A program made the position numbers and the translations under genes. Below the pieces are notes generated by a model. That model worked only from the letters and a program-made list of their open reading frames with translations. It made no database searches and was not told the DNA's origin. From positions 278,217 to 342,216 of the forward strand of contig NZ_LQBK01000002.1 in NCBI RefSeq assembly GCF_001483755.1: a stretch of 64,000 nucleotides of DNA, read 5' to 3'. This DNA is from Kocuria rosea subsp. polaris. GTDB lineage: Bacteria; Actinomycetota; Actinomycetes; Actinomycetales; Micrococcaceae. Positions within the stretch are counted from its first letter, which is position 1. Every line of letters starts with the position of its first letter. Below are positions 50,864 to 61,896 of the stretch, piece after piece.

Positions 50864-52255
50864 ATGCAGGAGAGCGAGCGGCCCGGCGGCGCCGGGTCCG
50901 TGCTGACGCGGTCCCAGCGGCTGGACCGGCTGCCCTTCACCACCGAGCACCGGAAGCTGCTCGTGGGCTCCGGCGTCGGCTGGGCCCTGGACGCCATGGA
51001 CGTGGGCCTCATCTCGTTCGTGATGGCCGCGCTCGCCCAGGAGTGGGGCCTGGGCTCCGGGGAGCTGTCCCTGCTCGCCTCGATCGGCTTCGTGGGCATG
51101 GCCGTGGGCGCCAGCCTCGGCGGGCTCCTGGCCGACCGGCTCGGCCGGCGCCAGGTCTTCGCCCTGACCCTGCTGGTCTACGGCCTGGCCACCGGCGCGT
51201 CCGCGCTCGCCGGCTCCCTCGCCGCGCTCGTGGTCCTGCGCTTCGTGGTGGGCCTCGGCCTCGGCGCCGAGCTGCCCGTGGCCTCGACCCTCGTCTCCGA
51301 GTACGCCCCCCGCCGGATCCGCGGGCGCGTGGTGGTGGTCCTCGAGTCCTTCTGGGCCGTCGGCTGGGTCCTCGCCGCGCTCGTGGGCTACTTCGTGGTG
51401 CCCTCCTCCCCGGACGGCTGGCGCTGGGCGCTGGTCGTGGGCCTCGTCCCGGCCCTCTACGCCGTGGTGGTGCGCCGGGCCCTGCCGGAGTCCGTGCGCT
51501 TCCTCGAGCACCGGGGCCGGACGGACGAGGCGGAGGCCGCGGTGCGCGCGTTCGAGGGCGCCCGGCCCCTGGGCCGCTCCCGGGCCGAGACCACGGAGCA
51601 GGCCCGGGCCGCCGAGCAGTCCCCGCCGGTCCGCGTCACGGGGCGGGCCGGGATCTGGAGCCGGGCGCTGCGGAGGCGCACGGCGGCGCTGTGGACCGTC
51701 TGGTTCTGCATCAACTTCGCCTACTACGGGGCGTTCACCTGGTTGCCCACGCTCCTGCTCCAGCAGGGCCTCACCCTGACGACGTCCTTCGGCTACGTCC
51801 TGGTCATCACCCTCGCCCAGCTCCCCGGCTACGCCGCGGCCGCCTGGCTCATCGAGGTCTGGGGCCGGCGGATCACCCTGGCCGTGTTCCTCGGGGGCTC
51901 CGCGCTGAGCGCCGTGCTGTTCGGGATCGTGTCGATGGGCAGCATCGTGCTCCCGTGGCAGGTGATCGGCTCCGGCATGGCTCTGTCCTTCTTCAACCTG
52001 GGCGCGTGGGGCGCGCTCTACGCGATCGGCCCGGAGCTCTATCCCACCGCGCTGCGCGGGACCGGGACCGGGGCGGCGGCCGCCTTCGGCCGGATCGCCT
52101 CGATCCTGGCGCCCCTCGCCGTGCCGGTGCTGCTCGCGCTCGGCGGGGAGGACTACGACGTGGTGACCGTCTTCGCCGTGTTCGGCGCGGCCTTCCTCGT
52201 GGCGGCGCTCTCCGCGTTCGCGCTGCCCGAGCAGCGGGGACGGGCCCTGCAGTGA
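50864..52255 (+). CDS. MFS transporter (niacin/aromatic acid-like)
   Basis: This 463-residue protein has twelve helices. Motif A between helices 2 and 3 is GGLLADRLGRRQVF, and the central RALPESVRFLEHRGR and the C-half NLGAWGALYAIGPELYPTALRG fit the AAHS/NiaP-type sugar-porter relatives. The likely role is import of a small organic acid or niacin; export cannot be excluded. TACAGT (50822-50827) is the probable -10. The stop overlaps the GTG of an AlkZ-like glycosylase gene, so the two are translated together. Confidence 0.88.
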   Translation: MQESERPGGAGSVLTRSQRLDRLPFTTEHRKLLVGSGVGWALDAMDVGLISFVMAALAQEWGLGSGELSLLASIGFVGMAVGASLGGLLADRLGRRQVFALTLLVYGLATGASALAGSLAALVVLRFVVGLGLGAELPVASTLVSEYAPRRIRGRVVVVLESFWAVGWVLAALVGYFVVPSSPDGWRWALVVGLVPALYAVVVRRALPESVRFLEHRGRTDEAEAAVRAFEGARPLGRSRAETTEQARAAEQSPPVRVTGRAGIWSRALRRRTAALWTVWFCINFAYYGAFTWLPTLLLQQGLTLTTSFGYVLVITLAQLPGYAAAAWLIEVWGRRITLAVFLGGSALSAVLFGIVSMGSIVLPWQVIGSGMALSFFNLGAWGALYAIGPELYPTALRGTGTGAAAAFGRIASILAPLAVPVLLALGGEDYDVVTVFAVFGAAFLVAALSAFALPEQRGRALQ

Positions 52256-53373
52256 CCGCCCCGGCCGTCCTGACCGACCGCGAGATCGGTCTCGCGCGGC
52301 TCGTCGCCCACGGGCTCGTGCGGCCCGAGGACGTGGCGCCCGAGGACGTGGTGCGCGCTCTCGGGGCCGTCCAGGCGCAGGACCTGCCCGGCGCCCTGGT
52401 CTCGGTCGGCCTGCGGCGGGCCGGCGGGTCCGCCGGCCTGCGGCAGGCCTTCGACGACGGCCGGATCGTGCGCACCTGGCCGATGCGCGGGACCCTGCAC
52501 CTGGTGCCCGCCGAGGAGCTGCGGGACTGGCTGGCGGTGCTGGGTCCCCGCACCGTCGCCTCGACGGCGGCCCGCCGCCGCGCTCTGGGCATCGACGAGC
52601 GGCTGGACGCGGCGCGGGAGGCCGCGCTCGCCGCGCTGCGCCACGGCCCGCAGCCCCGCGAGCGCCTGCACGCCGCGTGGGAGGAGGCCGGGCTGCTGGG
52701 GGAGCCGGGCCGGGGCTACCACCTGATGCTCGCCCTGCACCTGGACGCGACCCTGTGCATGGGCCCGCTGAGCGCGGACGCGCGGGACCAGCTCGTGGTC
52801 CCCGTGGCGGACTGGATCCCGGCGGCGGGGGAGGGAGCGGCCGGGGAGGGGGCGGCCGGGCCCGGGACGGGCGCCGGCGGCGCCCCGCCCGTCGTCGCGC
52901 GCTGGGTCCGCCGGTACCTGCGCGGCCACGGCCCGGCCTCCGTGGCGGACGCCGCCCGGTGGGCGGCCCTGCCGCGCTCCGCGGTGCGCGAGGCCCTGGC
53001 CGGCCTGGACGGTGTCGTGGCCGTGCACGACCGCGCCGGGCGCGAGCTGTGGTGCGCCCCCGAGGTGCTGGACGGCCCCGCCCCCGGCGACCGGCGGGCC
53101 GCCGGGGTCTTCCTGCTGCCGCCCTTCGACGAGTTCGTCCTGGGCTACGGGGACCGGTCCCACGTGCTGGCCCCGGAGCGGGCGAGCAGCATCGTCCCCG
53201 GCGGCAACGGCGTCTTCAAGCCCACCGTCGTGGCCGGCGGGCGGATCGTGGGGACCTGGGGGCGCGCCCGCCGCGCCGGGGGGCCCGCGCTCGTGCTCGA
53301 CCCGTTCGAGGAGCTCTCGCCCGCGCGCCGCCGGGCCGCCGAACGGGCCTTCGCGCGGCTGCCGGCGCTCTGA
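52252..53373 (+). CDS. AlkZ-like DNA glycosylase (HTH_42/DUF1006 family)
   Basis: This 373-residue protein of the HTH_42 winged-helix family is built from three winged-helix units. It carries the QxQ catalytic motif of AlkZ in VQAQDLPG (Gln41 and Gln43), followed by RTWPMRGTLHLV and, near the end, LLPPFDEFVLGYGDR and VFKPTVVAGGRIVGTW. Characterised AlkZ unhooks interstrand crosslinks made by azinomycin B, and relatives protect against DNA-alkylating natural products. A Gly/Ala repeat (about residues 188-205) interrupts the middle. The GTG overlaps the MFS stop (GTGA). Confidence 0.85.
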   Translation: MTAPAVLTDREIGLARLVAHGLVRPEDVAPEDVVRALGAVQAQDLPGALVSVGLRRAGGSAGLRQAFDDGRIVRTWPMRGTLHLVPAEELRDWLAVLGPRTVASTAARRRALGIDERLDAAREAALAALRHGPQPRERLHAAWEEAGLLGEPGRGYHLMLALHLDATLCMGPLSADARDQLVVPVADWIPAAGEGAAGEGAAGPGTGAGGAPPVVARWVRRYLRGHGPASVADAARWAALPRSAVREALAGLDGVVAVHDRAGRELWCAPEVLDGPAPGDRRAAGVFLLPPFDEFVLGYGDRSHVLAPERASSIVPGGNGVFKPTVVAGGRIVGTWGRARRAGGPALVLDPFEELSPARRRAAERAFARLPAL

Positions 53374-53448
53374 GCCGAGACGAACCCGGTATGGGTCCGG
53401 AGGCCCGGGAGGTGGTCCGGCTCACCCGGCCCTCGGTAGGGTGAGGCC

Positions 53449-54147
53449 ATGATCAATCCCGCCCGCCTGCACTCGGACCTCTCCCGCCTCGGCCGCGAGA
53501 CCGAGATGTTCCTGGCCACCGCCGCGTCCCTGTCCGACGACGAGCTGGCCGCCCCCTCGCTGTGCGACGGGTGGCGCCGCGCCGACGTCGTCGCCCACCT
53601 CGCGTCCAACGGGCGCGCGCTCGTCAACCTCATCGACTGGGCCGTCACCGGAGAGGAGCAGGCCCCCTACGCGTCCCCCGAGGCCCGCAACCAGGAGATC
53701 GCCGAGCTGGCGGACCTGCCCCGGGAGGAGCTGCTCGAGCGGGCGCGCGAGTCCGCGGCCTACTTCGCCGAGCAGTCCCAGCGGCTGGCGGGGGAGCTCG
53801 CGGTCGAGGAGGTGCACCTGCACGGCAAGCAGATCCCCGCGACCTCCATCGTGGCGCTGCGCATCGCCGAGGTCGTCGTCCACCACCACGACCTCGACAC
53901 CGCCTGGACCATCGAGGAGGCCGATCCCGACTCGCTGCTCAACGCCCTCGAGGCGGCCGTGCGCACCATGCGGGCCAAGGGGGCCCCCGGCATGACGCTG
54001 GTGACCGAGGAGCGCGACGAGTGGGTGATCGGCGACGGCGCCCTGCGCGTGGAGTCCGACCGGGAGGGCCTGCTCGGGTGGCTGGCCCGCGGCGACGACG
54101 AGAACGTCGAGGCCGACGGCCCGCTGCCGGTGCTGCCCTCCTGGTGA
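53449..54147 (+). CDS. Mycothiol-dependent maleylpyruvate isomerase-like (MDMPI/DinB) protein
   Basis: This 232-residue MDMPI N-domain protein belongs to the DinB-like four-helix metal-binding family. HLASNGRALVNLIDWA (metal His in helix 2) and the conserved RIAEVVVHHHDLDTAW are visible, giving a three-histidine site. Family members act as mycothiol-dependent isomerases or transferases; the substrate is unknown. The C-terminal SCP2-like part is short. TAGGGT (53437-53442) ends six bases before the ATG. The stop overlaps the GTG of a mycoredoxin-like gene. Confidence 0.88.
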   Translation: MINPARLHSDLSRLGRETEMFLATAASLSDDELAAPSLCDGWRRADVVAHLASNGRALVNLIDWAVTGEEQAPYASPEARNQEIAELADLPREELLERARESAAYFAEQSQRLAGELAVEEVHLHGKQIPATSIVALRIAEVVVHHHDLDTAWTIEEADPDSLLNALEAAVRTMRAKGAPGMTLVTEERDEWVIGDGALRVESDREGLLGWLARGDDENVEADGPLPVLPSW

Positions 54148-54566
54148 GCCGGGGCTCCGTGCGCAGCTGGTGGCTCGCGGTGCTGGTCCTGCTCGTGACC
54201 GGCGCCGCCGTGGCCGTCCGGCTCGGGCGCGGAGAGCCGGGCGAGGCGGGGATCGTCCTGCTCGCCGGGGCCGCGGGCGTGGCGGTGTGCTCCCCGCTGG
54301 TGTTCCCGCGCCGGGGTGCGGCCCCGGACGCCGTGACCGTGTACTACCGTCCCGGCTGCGGGTACTGCCTGCGCCTGCGGGCCTCCCTCGGCTCCCTCGC
54401 CCGGCGCGCGCGCTGGGTCGACATCTGGGCGGACCCGGAGGCCGCCGCCTACGTCCGCTCCGTCAACGGGGGCGACGCCACCGTGCCGACCGTCGTGCTC
54501 GACGGCGTCCCGCACACCAATCCGCCCCCCGCGACGGTCCGGGCGGCGCTGGAGCACCGGGCCTGA
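54144..54566 (+). CDS. Membrane-anchored glutaredoxin/mycoredoxin-like protein
   Basis: This 140-residue protein has two N-terminal helices (about residues 8-27 and 33-52) and a small thioredoxin-fold domain with a redox centre CGYC in VTVYYRPGCGYCLRLR, followed by NGGDATVPTVVLDG (the conserved cis-Pro loop). The family reduces mycothiol-mixed disulfides; here the active site would face the cytoplasm from a membrane anchor. It is coupled to the MDMPI-like gene by a GTGA overlap. An 8-base stem hairpin at 54575-54596 follows the stop. Confidence 0.82.
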   Translation: MSRGSVRSWWLAVLVLLVTGAAVAVRLGRGEPGEAGIVLLAGAAGVAVCSPLVFPRRGAAPDAVTVYYRPGCGYCLRLRASLGSLARRARWVDIWADPEAAAYVRSVNGGDATVPTVVLDGVPHTNPPPATVRAALEHRA

Positions 54567-54574
54567 GCGCGCCG

Positions 54575-54596
54575 CCGGGCGCCGCACCGCGCCCGG
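54575..54596 (+). terminator. Hairpin after mycoredoxin-like gene
   Basis: CCGGGCGC and GCGCCCGG form a perfect 8-base stem with a 6-base loop, nine bases after the stop codon. It is weaker than the other terminators in the window. Confidence 0.5.
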
Positions 54597-54655
54597 GGAC
54601 GGCGGGTCGGCGGGGTCACAGCCGTCCGGGGTGCCGTCCGGGCGGTCCCGCGGGG

Positions 54656-54661
54656 TAGAAT
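54656..54661 (+). promoter_or_regulatory. typA -10 box
   Basis: TAGAAT gives a predicted leader of about 120 bases before the typA ATG, one of the longer leaders in the window. No conserved riboswitch was recognised in it. Confidence 0.55.
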
Positions 54662-54787
54662 GGTCGACGGCCCGCTGTGCGGGCGCTCCCGCCCGGGTCC
54701 CTCCGGGTGCGCGGCGGCGCCCCGGCCGCACCCATCGGGAGGGCTGCACCTCCCCCCGCATCTCCACCCGAAGAGAGACCCACGCGT

Positions 54788-56701
<1,914 letters not shown>

Positions 56702-56738
56702 TCCCGGCCCGCAGCAGCACCGTGCAGCAGGCCCGGCC

Positions 56739-58097
56739 GTGACCCAGCAGCCCGTCCCGTACTACCCCGAGCAGGGCGCCCTCGTGCGCGAGGACGCCCT
56801 GCCGGGGCTGCTGCCCCCGGGCCTGCGCCCGGAGGACGCCCGGCTGCTGTTCGTGCACGCCCACCCCGACGACGAGTCCATCGCCACCGGGGCCACCATG
56901 GGCCGGTACGCGCAGCTGGGCGCGCAGGTCGTGCTGCTCACCATGACCCGCGGCGAGCGCGGCGAGGTCATCCCCGAGCCGCTGCACGCGCTCGAGGTGG
57001 GCCGCGCCGGATGCTCCGACGACGGCACGGCCCTGGGCCGCTACCGCGTCGGCGAGCTCCACGACGCCGCGGCCCGCCTGGGCGTGGCCGACCGCTTCTT
57101 CGCGGGGGAGCCCCCCGCCCTCGACCCGGCCGTGGGCTTCGCCGGCGGCACCGGCCACTACCACGACTCGGGCATGTCCTGGGGCGCCGACGGGCGGGCC
57201 GCCCCCGCCGAGGACTCCTCGCCGCACAGCCTCACCGCGGCCGCCGCCGACGAGGCCGCCGCGCACGTCGCGGCCGCGGTCCGGGCCGTGCGCCCGCACG
57301 TGCTCGTGACCTACGACGACGACGGCGGCTACGGCCACCCCGACCACGTCCGGACCTCCGCCGTCGCCCGGCGCGGCGCCGAGCTCGCCGCCCGCCCGGG
57401 GACGGACGCCGACGGGGCGGCCGCCGAGCCCTGGGGCACCCCCCTCGTGTGGGCGGTCGAGGGCGAGGCCCGCCCCGGCGACCCCCGGCCGCAGGCCGCG
57501 GTGCACGGCTCCGCCGAGCGCAAGCGGTCGGCCATGGCCGCCCACGCCACCCAGCTGGTGCTGGCGGAGGACGGTGCGCGCTTCGCCCTCTCCAACGGGG
57601 TGTGGCAGCCCTTCAGCGCCCTGGAGACCTACCGGCTGCTCGCCGGGGACCCGGACGCGGTCGTCCCGGAGGACGAGGAGGCGCCCGGGCACGCCCCGGC
57701 CTCCGTGCTCTCGGCCCTCGTGACGTCCGTGGCGGCGGGAGCGGTGGCCGCGTCCGTGGCCACCGTGCTGCACAGCGCCGTCTGGTCCTCGGGCGCCGGG
57801 TGGTGGCTGCCCTGGGGCCTGCTCTTCGCGACCGCCCTGCTGCTCAGCGTGTCCCTGTGGGTCGGCACCGCCACCCGCCGCGTGTGGGCCGCCGCCGTGC
57901 CGGGGCTGATCGGCTACCTCGTCTCCTGGCTCTTCGCCTACGGCGGGGACGGCTCTGTGATCGTGGTGACGGACCCCGGCACGCCCGTGGGCCTGCTCGG
58001 CCTCGCGTGGTTCGTCCTGGTGTTCGCGGTGACCCTGCTCTCCGTGCTGGTCACGGCCCGCTGGCTGCGCACCCGGCGGCCGGCCCGCGCCGTCTGA
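56739..58097 (+). CDS. mshB: MshB deacetylase fused to a C-terminal membrane domain
   Basis: This 452-residue protein has an N-terminal part (about residues 30-300) that is the zinc deacetylase of mycothiol synthesis, removing acetyl from GlcNAc-inositol. VHAHPDDES supplies the Zn ligands His42 and Asp45, the third is in GGYGHPDHVRTSA, and MTRGERGEV is the conserved follow-on block. The last about 130 residues form four helices (VLSALVTSVAAGAVAASVAT and on), which normal MshB of about 300 residues lacks. The membrane part resembles a separate small membrane protein family often found next to mshB. The start is GTG with no clear ribosome site. Confidence 0.88.
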   Translation: MTQQPVPYYPEQGALVREDALPGLLPPGLRPEDARLLFVHAHPDDESIATGATMGRYAQLGAQVVLLTMTRGERGEVIPEPLHALEVGRAGCSDDGTALGRYRVGELHDAAARLGVADRFFAGEPPALDPAVGFAGGTGHYHDSGMSWGADGRAAPAEDSSPHSLTAAAADEAAAHVAAAVRAVRPHVLVTYDDDGGYGHPDHVRTSAVARRGAELAARPGTDADGAAAEPWGTPLVWAVEGEARPGDPRPQAAVHGSAERKRSAMAAHATQLVLAEDGARFALSNGVWQPFSALETYRLLAGDPDAVVPEDEEAPGHAPASVLSALVTSVAAGAVAASVATVLHSAVWSSGAGWWLPWGLLFATALLLSVSLWVGTATRRVWAAAVPGLIGYLVSWLFAYGGDGSVIVVTDPGTPVGLLGLAWFVLVFAVTLLSVLVTARWLRTRRPARAV

Positions 58098-58110
58098 GCC
58101 CCGGTGCTGC

Positions 58111-58401
58111 TCAGTCCCGCCGCGGCCGGCGCCGCGGCGGGGCCGGCGGGACCACCCGGGCGGCGCGCACCGCGCCGGCGCCGATCAGCACGTCCCCGCG
58201 GCGGGTCCGCACCGTGACGGACTCCTCGTCCGCCGCCAGCAGCTCGCCCAGGGCGTCGGTGAGCGGCAGCCCGGAGGCGTCGTCGGCCGGCAGCGCGTAG
58301 CGCACGCTCACCCGCGCACCGGGAGCCAGGCCGGCGAGCAGGGCCAGCGCCGAGGACGACGTCCCGGCCGGTGATGTTGAGCCGGATGTCGGATGCTCCA
58401 T
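58111..58401 (-). CDS. Standalone SH3-like domain protein (Rv0428c N-terminal type)
   Basis: This predicted 96-residue protein matches the N-terminal SH3-like part of Rv0428c-type GNAT acetyltransferases (ARVSVRYALPADDASGLPL, LGELLAADEESVTVRTRRGD, VRAARVVPPAPPRRRP), but the acetyltransferase domain is missing. TAGGAT (58414-58409) ends seven bases before the ATG at 58401, which selects that start over the ATG nine bases earlier. It is divergent from fdxA, with the two -10 boxes only about 17 bases apart. Function is unknown. Confidence 0.75.
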   Translation of the reverse strand: MEHPTSGSTSPAGTSSSALALLAGLAPGARVSVRYALPADDASGLPLTDALGELLAADEESVTVRTRRGDVLIGAGAVRAARVVPPAPPRRRPRRD

Positions 58402-58471
58402 GGCTGTCATCCTAGCCAGGACGCCGTGGCTAGACTGGTCGGAGCAACCCAGGAGAAAGGTTCGAACCGCC

Positions 58472-58804
58472 GTGACCTACGTCATCGCCCAGCCCTGTGT
58501 CGACGTGAAGGACAAGGCCTGCGTCGAGGAGTGCCCCGTCGACTGCATCTACGAGGGGGAGCGCTCGCTCTACATCCACCCCGACGAGTGCGTGGACTGC
58601 GGCGCGTGCGAGCCCGTGTGCCCCGTCGAGGCCATCTACTACGAGGACGACACCCCCGACGAGTGGGCCGACTACTACAAGGCGAACGTCGAGTTCTTCG
58701 ACGATCTCGGCTCGCCCGGCGGCGCCGCGAAGCTCGGCAACACGCACACCGACCACCCCATGATCGCGGCCCTGCCCCCGCAGAACCAGGACGTCGCCCT
58801 GTGA
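58472..58804 (+). CDS. fdxA: Seven-iron ferredoxin FdxA
   Basis: This 110-residue ferredoxin starts TYVIAQPCVDVKDKACVEECPVDC-type (TYVIAQPCVDVKDKACVEEC), followed by the second cluster CVDCGACEPVCPVEAI. The spacing C-x7-C-x3-C gives a [3Fe-4S] site and C-x2-C-x2-C-x3-C a [4Fe-4S] site. It carries electrons at low potential in the cytoplasm. TAGACT (58431-58436) and an AGGAGAAAGG ribosome site precede the GTG. The stop overlaps the dapC start by four bases, so ferredoxin and lysine synthesis are translated together, a common actinobacterial pair. Confidence 0.96.
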   Translation: MTYVIAQPCVDVKDKACVEECPVDCIYEGERSLYIHPDECVDCGACEPVCPVEAIYYEDDTPDEWADYYKANVEFFDDLGSPGGAAKLGNTHTDHPMIAALPPQNQDVAL

Positions 58805-59946
58805 CGCAGGCGGACCGGTCCTTCGGCCTCGCCCTGCCCGACTACCCGTGGGACACGATGGCGCCGTACCGGGCCGTCGCCGCGGAGCACCCGGACGGGG
58901 TCGTGGACCTGTCCATCGGCACGCCCGTGGACCCCACGCCGCTGGTCGTCCAGGACGCGCTGGCCGCGGCCGCCGACGCCCACGGCTATCCGACCACCCA
59001 CGGCACCCCCGCCCTGCGCGAGGCCGTCGTCGCGTGGTACGCCCGACGGCGCGGCGTGCCCGGCCTGGACCCCGCCGCGGTCATGCCCACGGTCGGCTCC
59101 AAGGAGCTGGTCGCCTGGCTCCCGCTGCTGCTGGGCCTGCGCGCCGGTGACGTCCTCGTGCGCCCCACGGTGGCCTATCCCACCTACGACATCGGCGCGG
59201 AGCTGGCGGGCGCCGAGGCCGTGGCGGCGGACGACCTCGACGAGCTCGACGACGACGTGCGCTCCCGCGTGCGCATGGTGTGGCTGAACTCGCCCGCCAA
59301 CCCCACCGGCATCGTCCGGGACGCGGAGTCGCTGCGCCGCGCGGTCGACCAGGCGCGTGCCCTCGGGGCCGTGGTCGCCTCCGACGAGTGCTACGCCGAG
59401 CTCGGCTGGGGGACCTGGGACGTGCAGCAGGGGGGCACCCCGGTGCCCTCGGTGCTCGATCCCCGGGTCAGCGGCGGGGACCACTCCCTGCTGCTGTCCG
59501 CGTACTCGCTGTCGAAGCAGTCGAACGCGGCCGGCTACCGGGCCGCGTTCCTCGCCGGCGACGCCCGGCTCATGGCGAGCCTGGTCAACTCCCGCAAGCA
59601 CGCCGGGATGATCGTGCCCGCCCCGATCCAGGAGGCCATGCGCGTCGCCCTGGGGGACGACGCCCACGTCACCGCCCAGAAGGCGCTCTACCGGTCCCGC
59701 CGGGAGCGGCTCGTGCCCGCGGCCGAGGCCTTCGGGCTGCGCGTCGAGCACTCGGAGGCGGGGCTCTACCTGTGGTGCACGGCCGGGGAGGACACCTGGA
59801 CCACGGTGCAGCGCTTCGCCGAGCGGGGCGTCGTGGTGGGTCCCGGGGTCTTCTACGGGACGGCCGGCGAGGGCTACGTGCGCCTCGCCCTCACCGCCGA
59901 CGACGAGCGCATCGACGCCGCCGTGGCGCGGCTCGGCGCCGCCTGA
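58801..59946 (+). CDS. dapC: Succinyldiaminopimelate transaminase
   Basis: This 381-residue class I PLP aminotransferase acts in the DAP branch to lysine and peptidoglycan. PTVGSKELVAWLP, WLNSPANPTGIV and DECYAELGWG are the usual blocks, and the PLP lysine is in SLSKQSNAAGYRAAF. The C-terminal arginine region is GYVRLALTADDERI. The GTG overlaps the fdxA stop (GTGA). Assignment to DapC follows from similarity to the actinobacterial type and from the fdxA neighbour. Confidence 0.92.
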   Translation: MTQADRSFGLALPDYPWDTMAPYRAVAAEHPDGVVDLSIGTPVDPTPLVVQDALAAAADAHGYPTTHGTPALREAVVAWYARRRGVPGLDPAAVMPTVGSKELVAWLPLLLGLRAGDVLVRPTVAYPTYDIGAELAGAEAVAADDLDELDDDVRSRVRMVWLNSPANPTGIVRDAESLRRAVDQARALGAVVASDECYAELGWGTWDVQQGGTPVPSVLDPRVSGGDHSLLLSAYSLSKQSNAAGYRAAFLAGDARLMASLVNSRKHAGMIVPAPIQEAMRVALGDDAHVTAQKALYRSRRERLVPAAEAFGLRVEHSEAGLYLWCTAGEDTWTTVQRFAERGVVVGPGVFYGTAGEGYVRLALTADDERIDAAVARLGAA

Positions 59947-59969
59947 CACGGTTCCCGGCGGCTCCGGGA

Positions 59970-60000
59970 TTGGTCCCGGTGCGGACGGAGCAGGTAGGTT
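59970..60000 (+). promoter_or_regulatory. Candidate gltA promoter
   Basis: TTGGTC (59970-59975) and TAGGTT (59995-60000) have a 19-base spacer. A leader of about 105 bases precedes the gltA ATG, which has GGAGG just upstream. Confidence 0.5.
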
Positions 60001-60110
60001 GGACCCTGACGATCGCTGTGTCCGACGACACGGCCGTGCTGCGCCACCGGCGGCGCCCGGCACGGCGACCACGGGCACCGGACACCGACATCCACTCGCG
60101 GAGGACGAAC

Positions 60111-61409
<1,299 letters not shown>

Positions 61410-61427
61410 GCCGACCGCTCCCGGCAC

Positions 61428-61470
61428 GGACGCCGGGCCCGTCCCCTTTCGGGGCACGGGCCCGGCGTCC
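61428..61470 (+). terminator. gltA terminator hairpin
   Basis: GGACGCCGGGCCCGT-CCCC and its complement form a 19-pair stem with one bulged base and a TTTC loop, 18 bases after the gltA stop. Confidence 0.9.
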
Positions 61471-61505
61471 GTCGTTCCGGGGCCCGCACCGGTAGCGTGG
61501 GGGCC

Positions 61506-61871
61506 ATGGACGAGCAGCGGCACACCCCCGACCGGATCACCGAGCTCGGCCCGGACGACGTCTTCGTCTTCGGCTCCAACGCCCGCGGCGCCCACGGCGC
61601 GGGGGCGGCGCGCACGGCCGTCGAGCGCTTCGGCGCCGTCATGGGGCAGGGGCACGGCCTGCAGGGCCGCTCGTACGCGATCGACAGCATGAGCGGGTTC
61701 GCCGAGCTCGAGCGGGAGGCCGCGGCGTTCGTGGCCTTCGCCCGGGAGCACCCGGAGCTGACGTTCTGGCTCACTCGGGTGGGCACGGGCATTGCCGGCC
61801 ACGACGAGCGGCGCGTGGCCGCCCTGTTCGCCGGCGCCCCGGCCAACGTGGTCCGGCCCCGGGGCTGGTGA
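61506..61871 (+). CDS. Phage-type A1S_2505-like (possible macro-fold) protein
   Basis: This 121-residue protein has a core VFVFGSNARGAHGAGAARTA (about residues 18-37), followed by FGAVMGQGHGLQGRSYAI and FWLTRVGTGIAGHDERRVAALF. This pattern is typical of a small family found in phages and bacteria. The Gly-rich loops recall macro domains that bind ADP-ribose, but that fold assignment is a guess. TAGCGT (61493-61498) ends seven bases before the ATG. It is convergent with galE. Function is unknown. Confidence 0.7.
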   Translation: MDEQRHTPDRITELGPDDVFVFGSNARGAHGAGAARTAVERFGAVMGQGHGLQGRSYAIDSMSGFAELEREAAAFVAFAREHPELTFWLTRVGTGIAGHDERRVAALFAGAPANVVRPRGW

Positions 61872-61896
61872 ACCCCGGCACCCAGGACCCCGGGGC

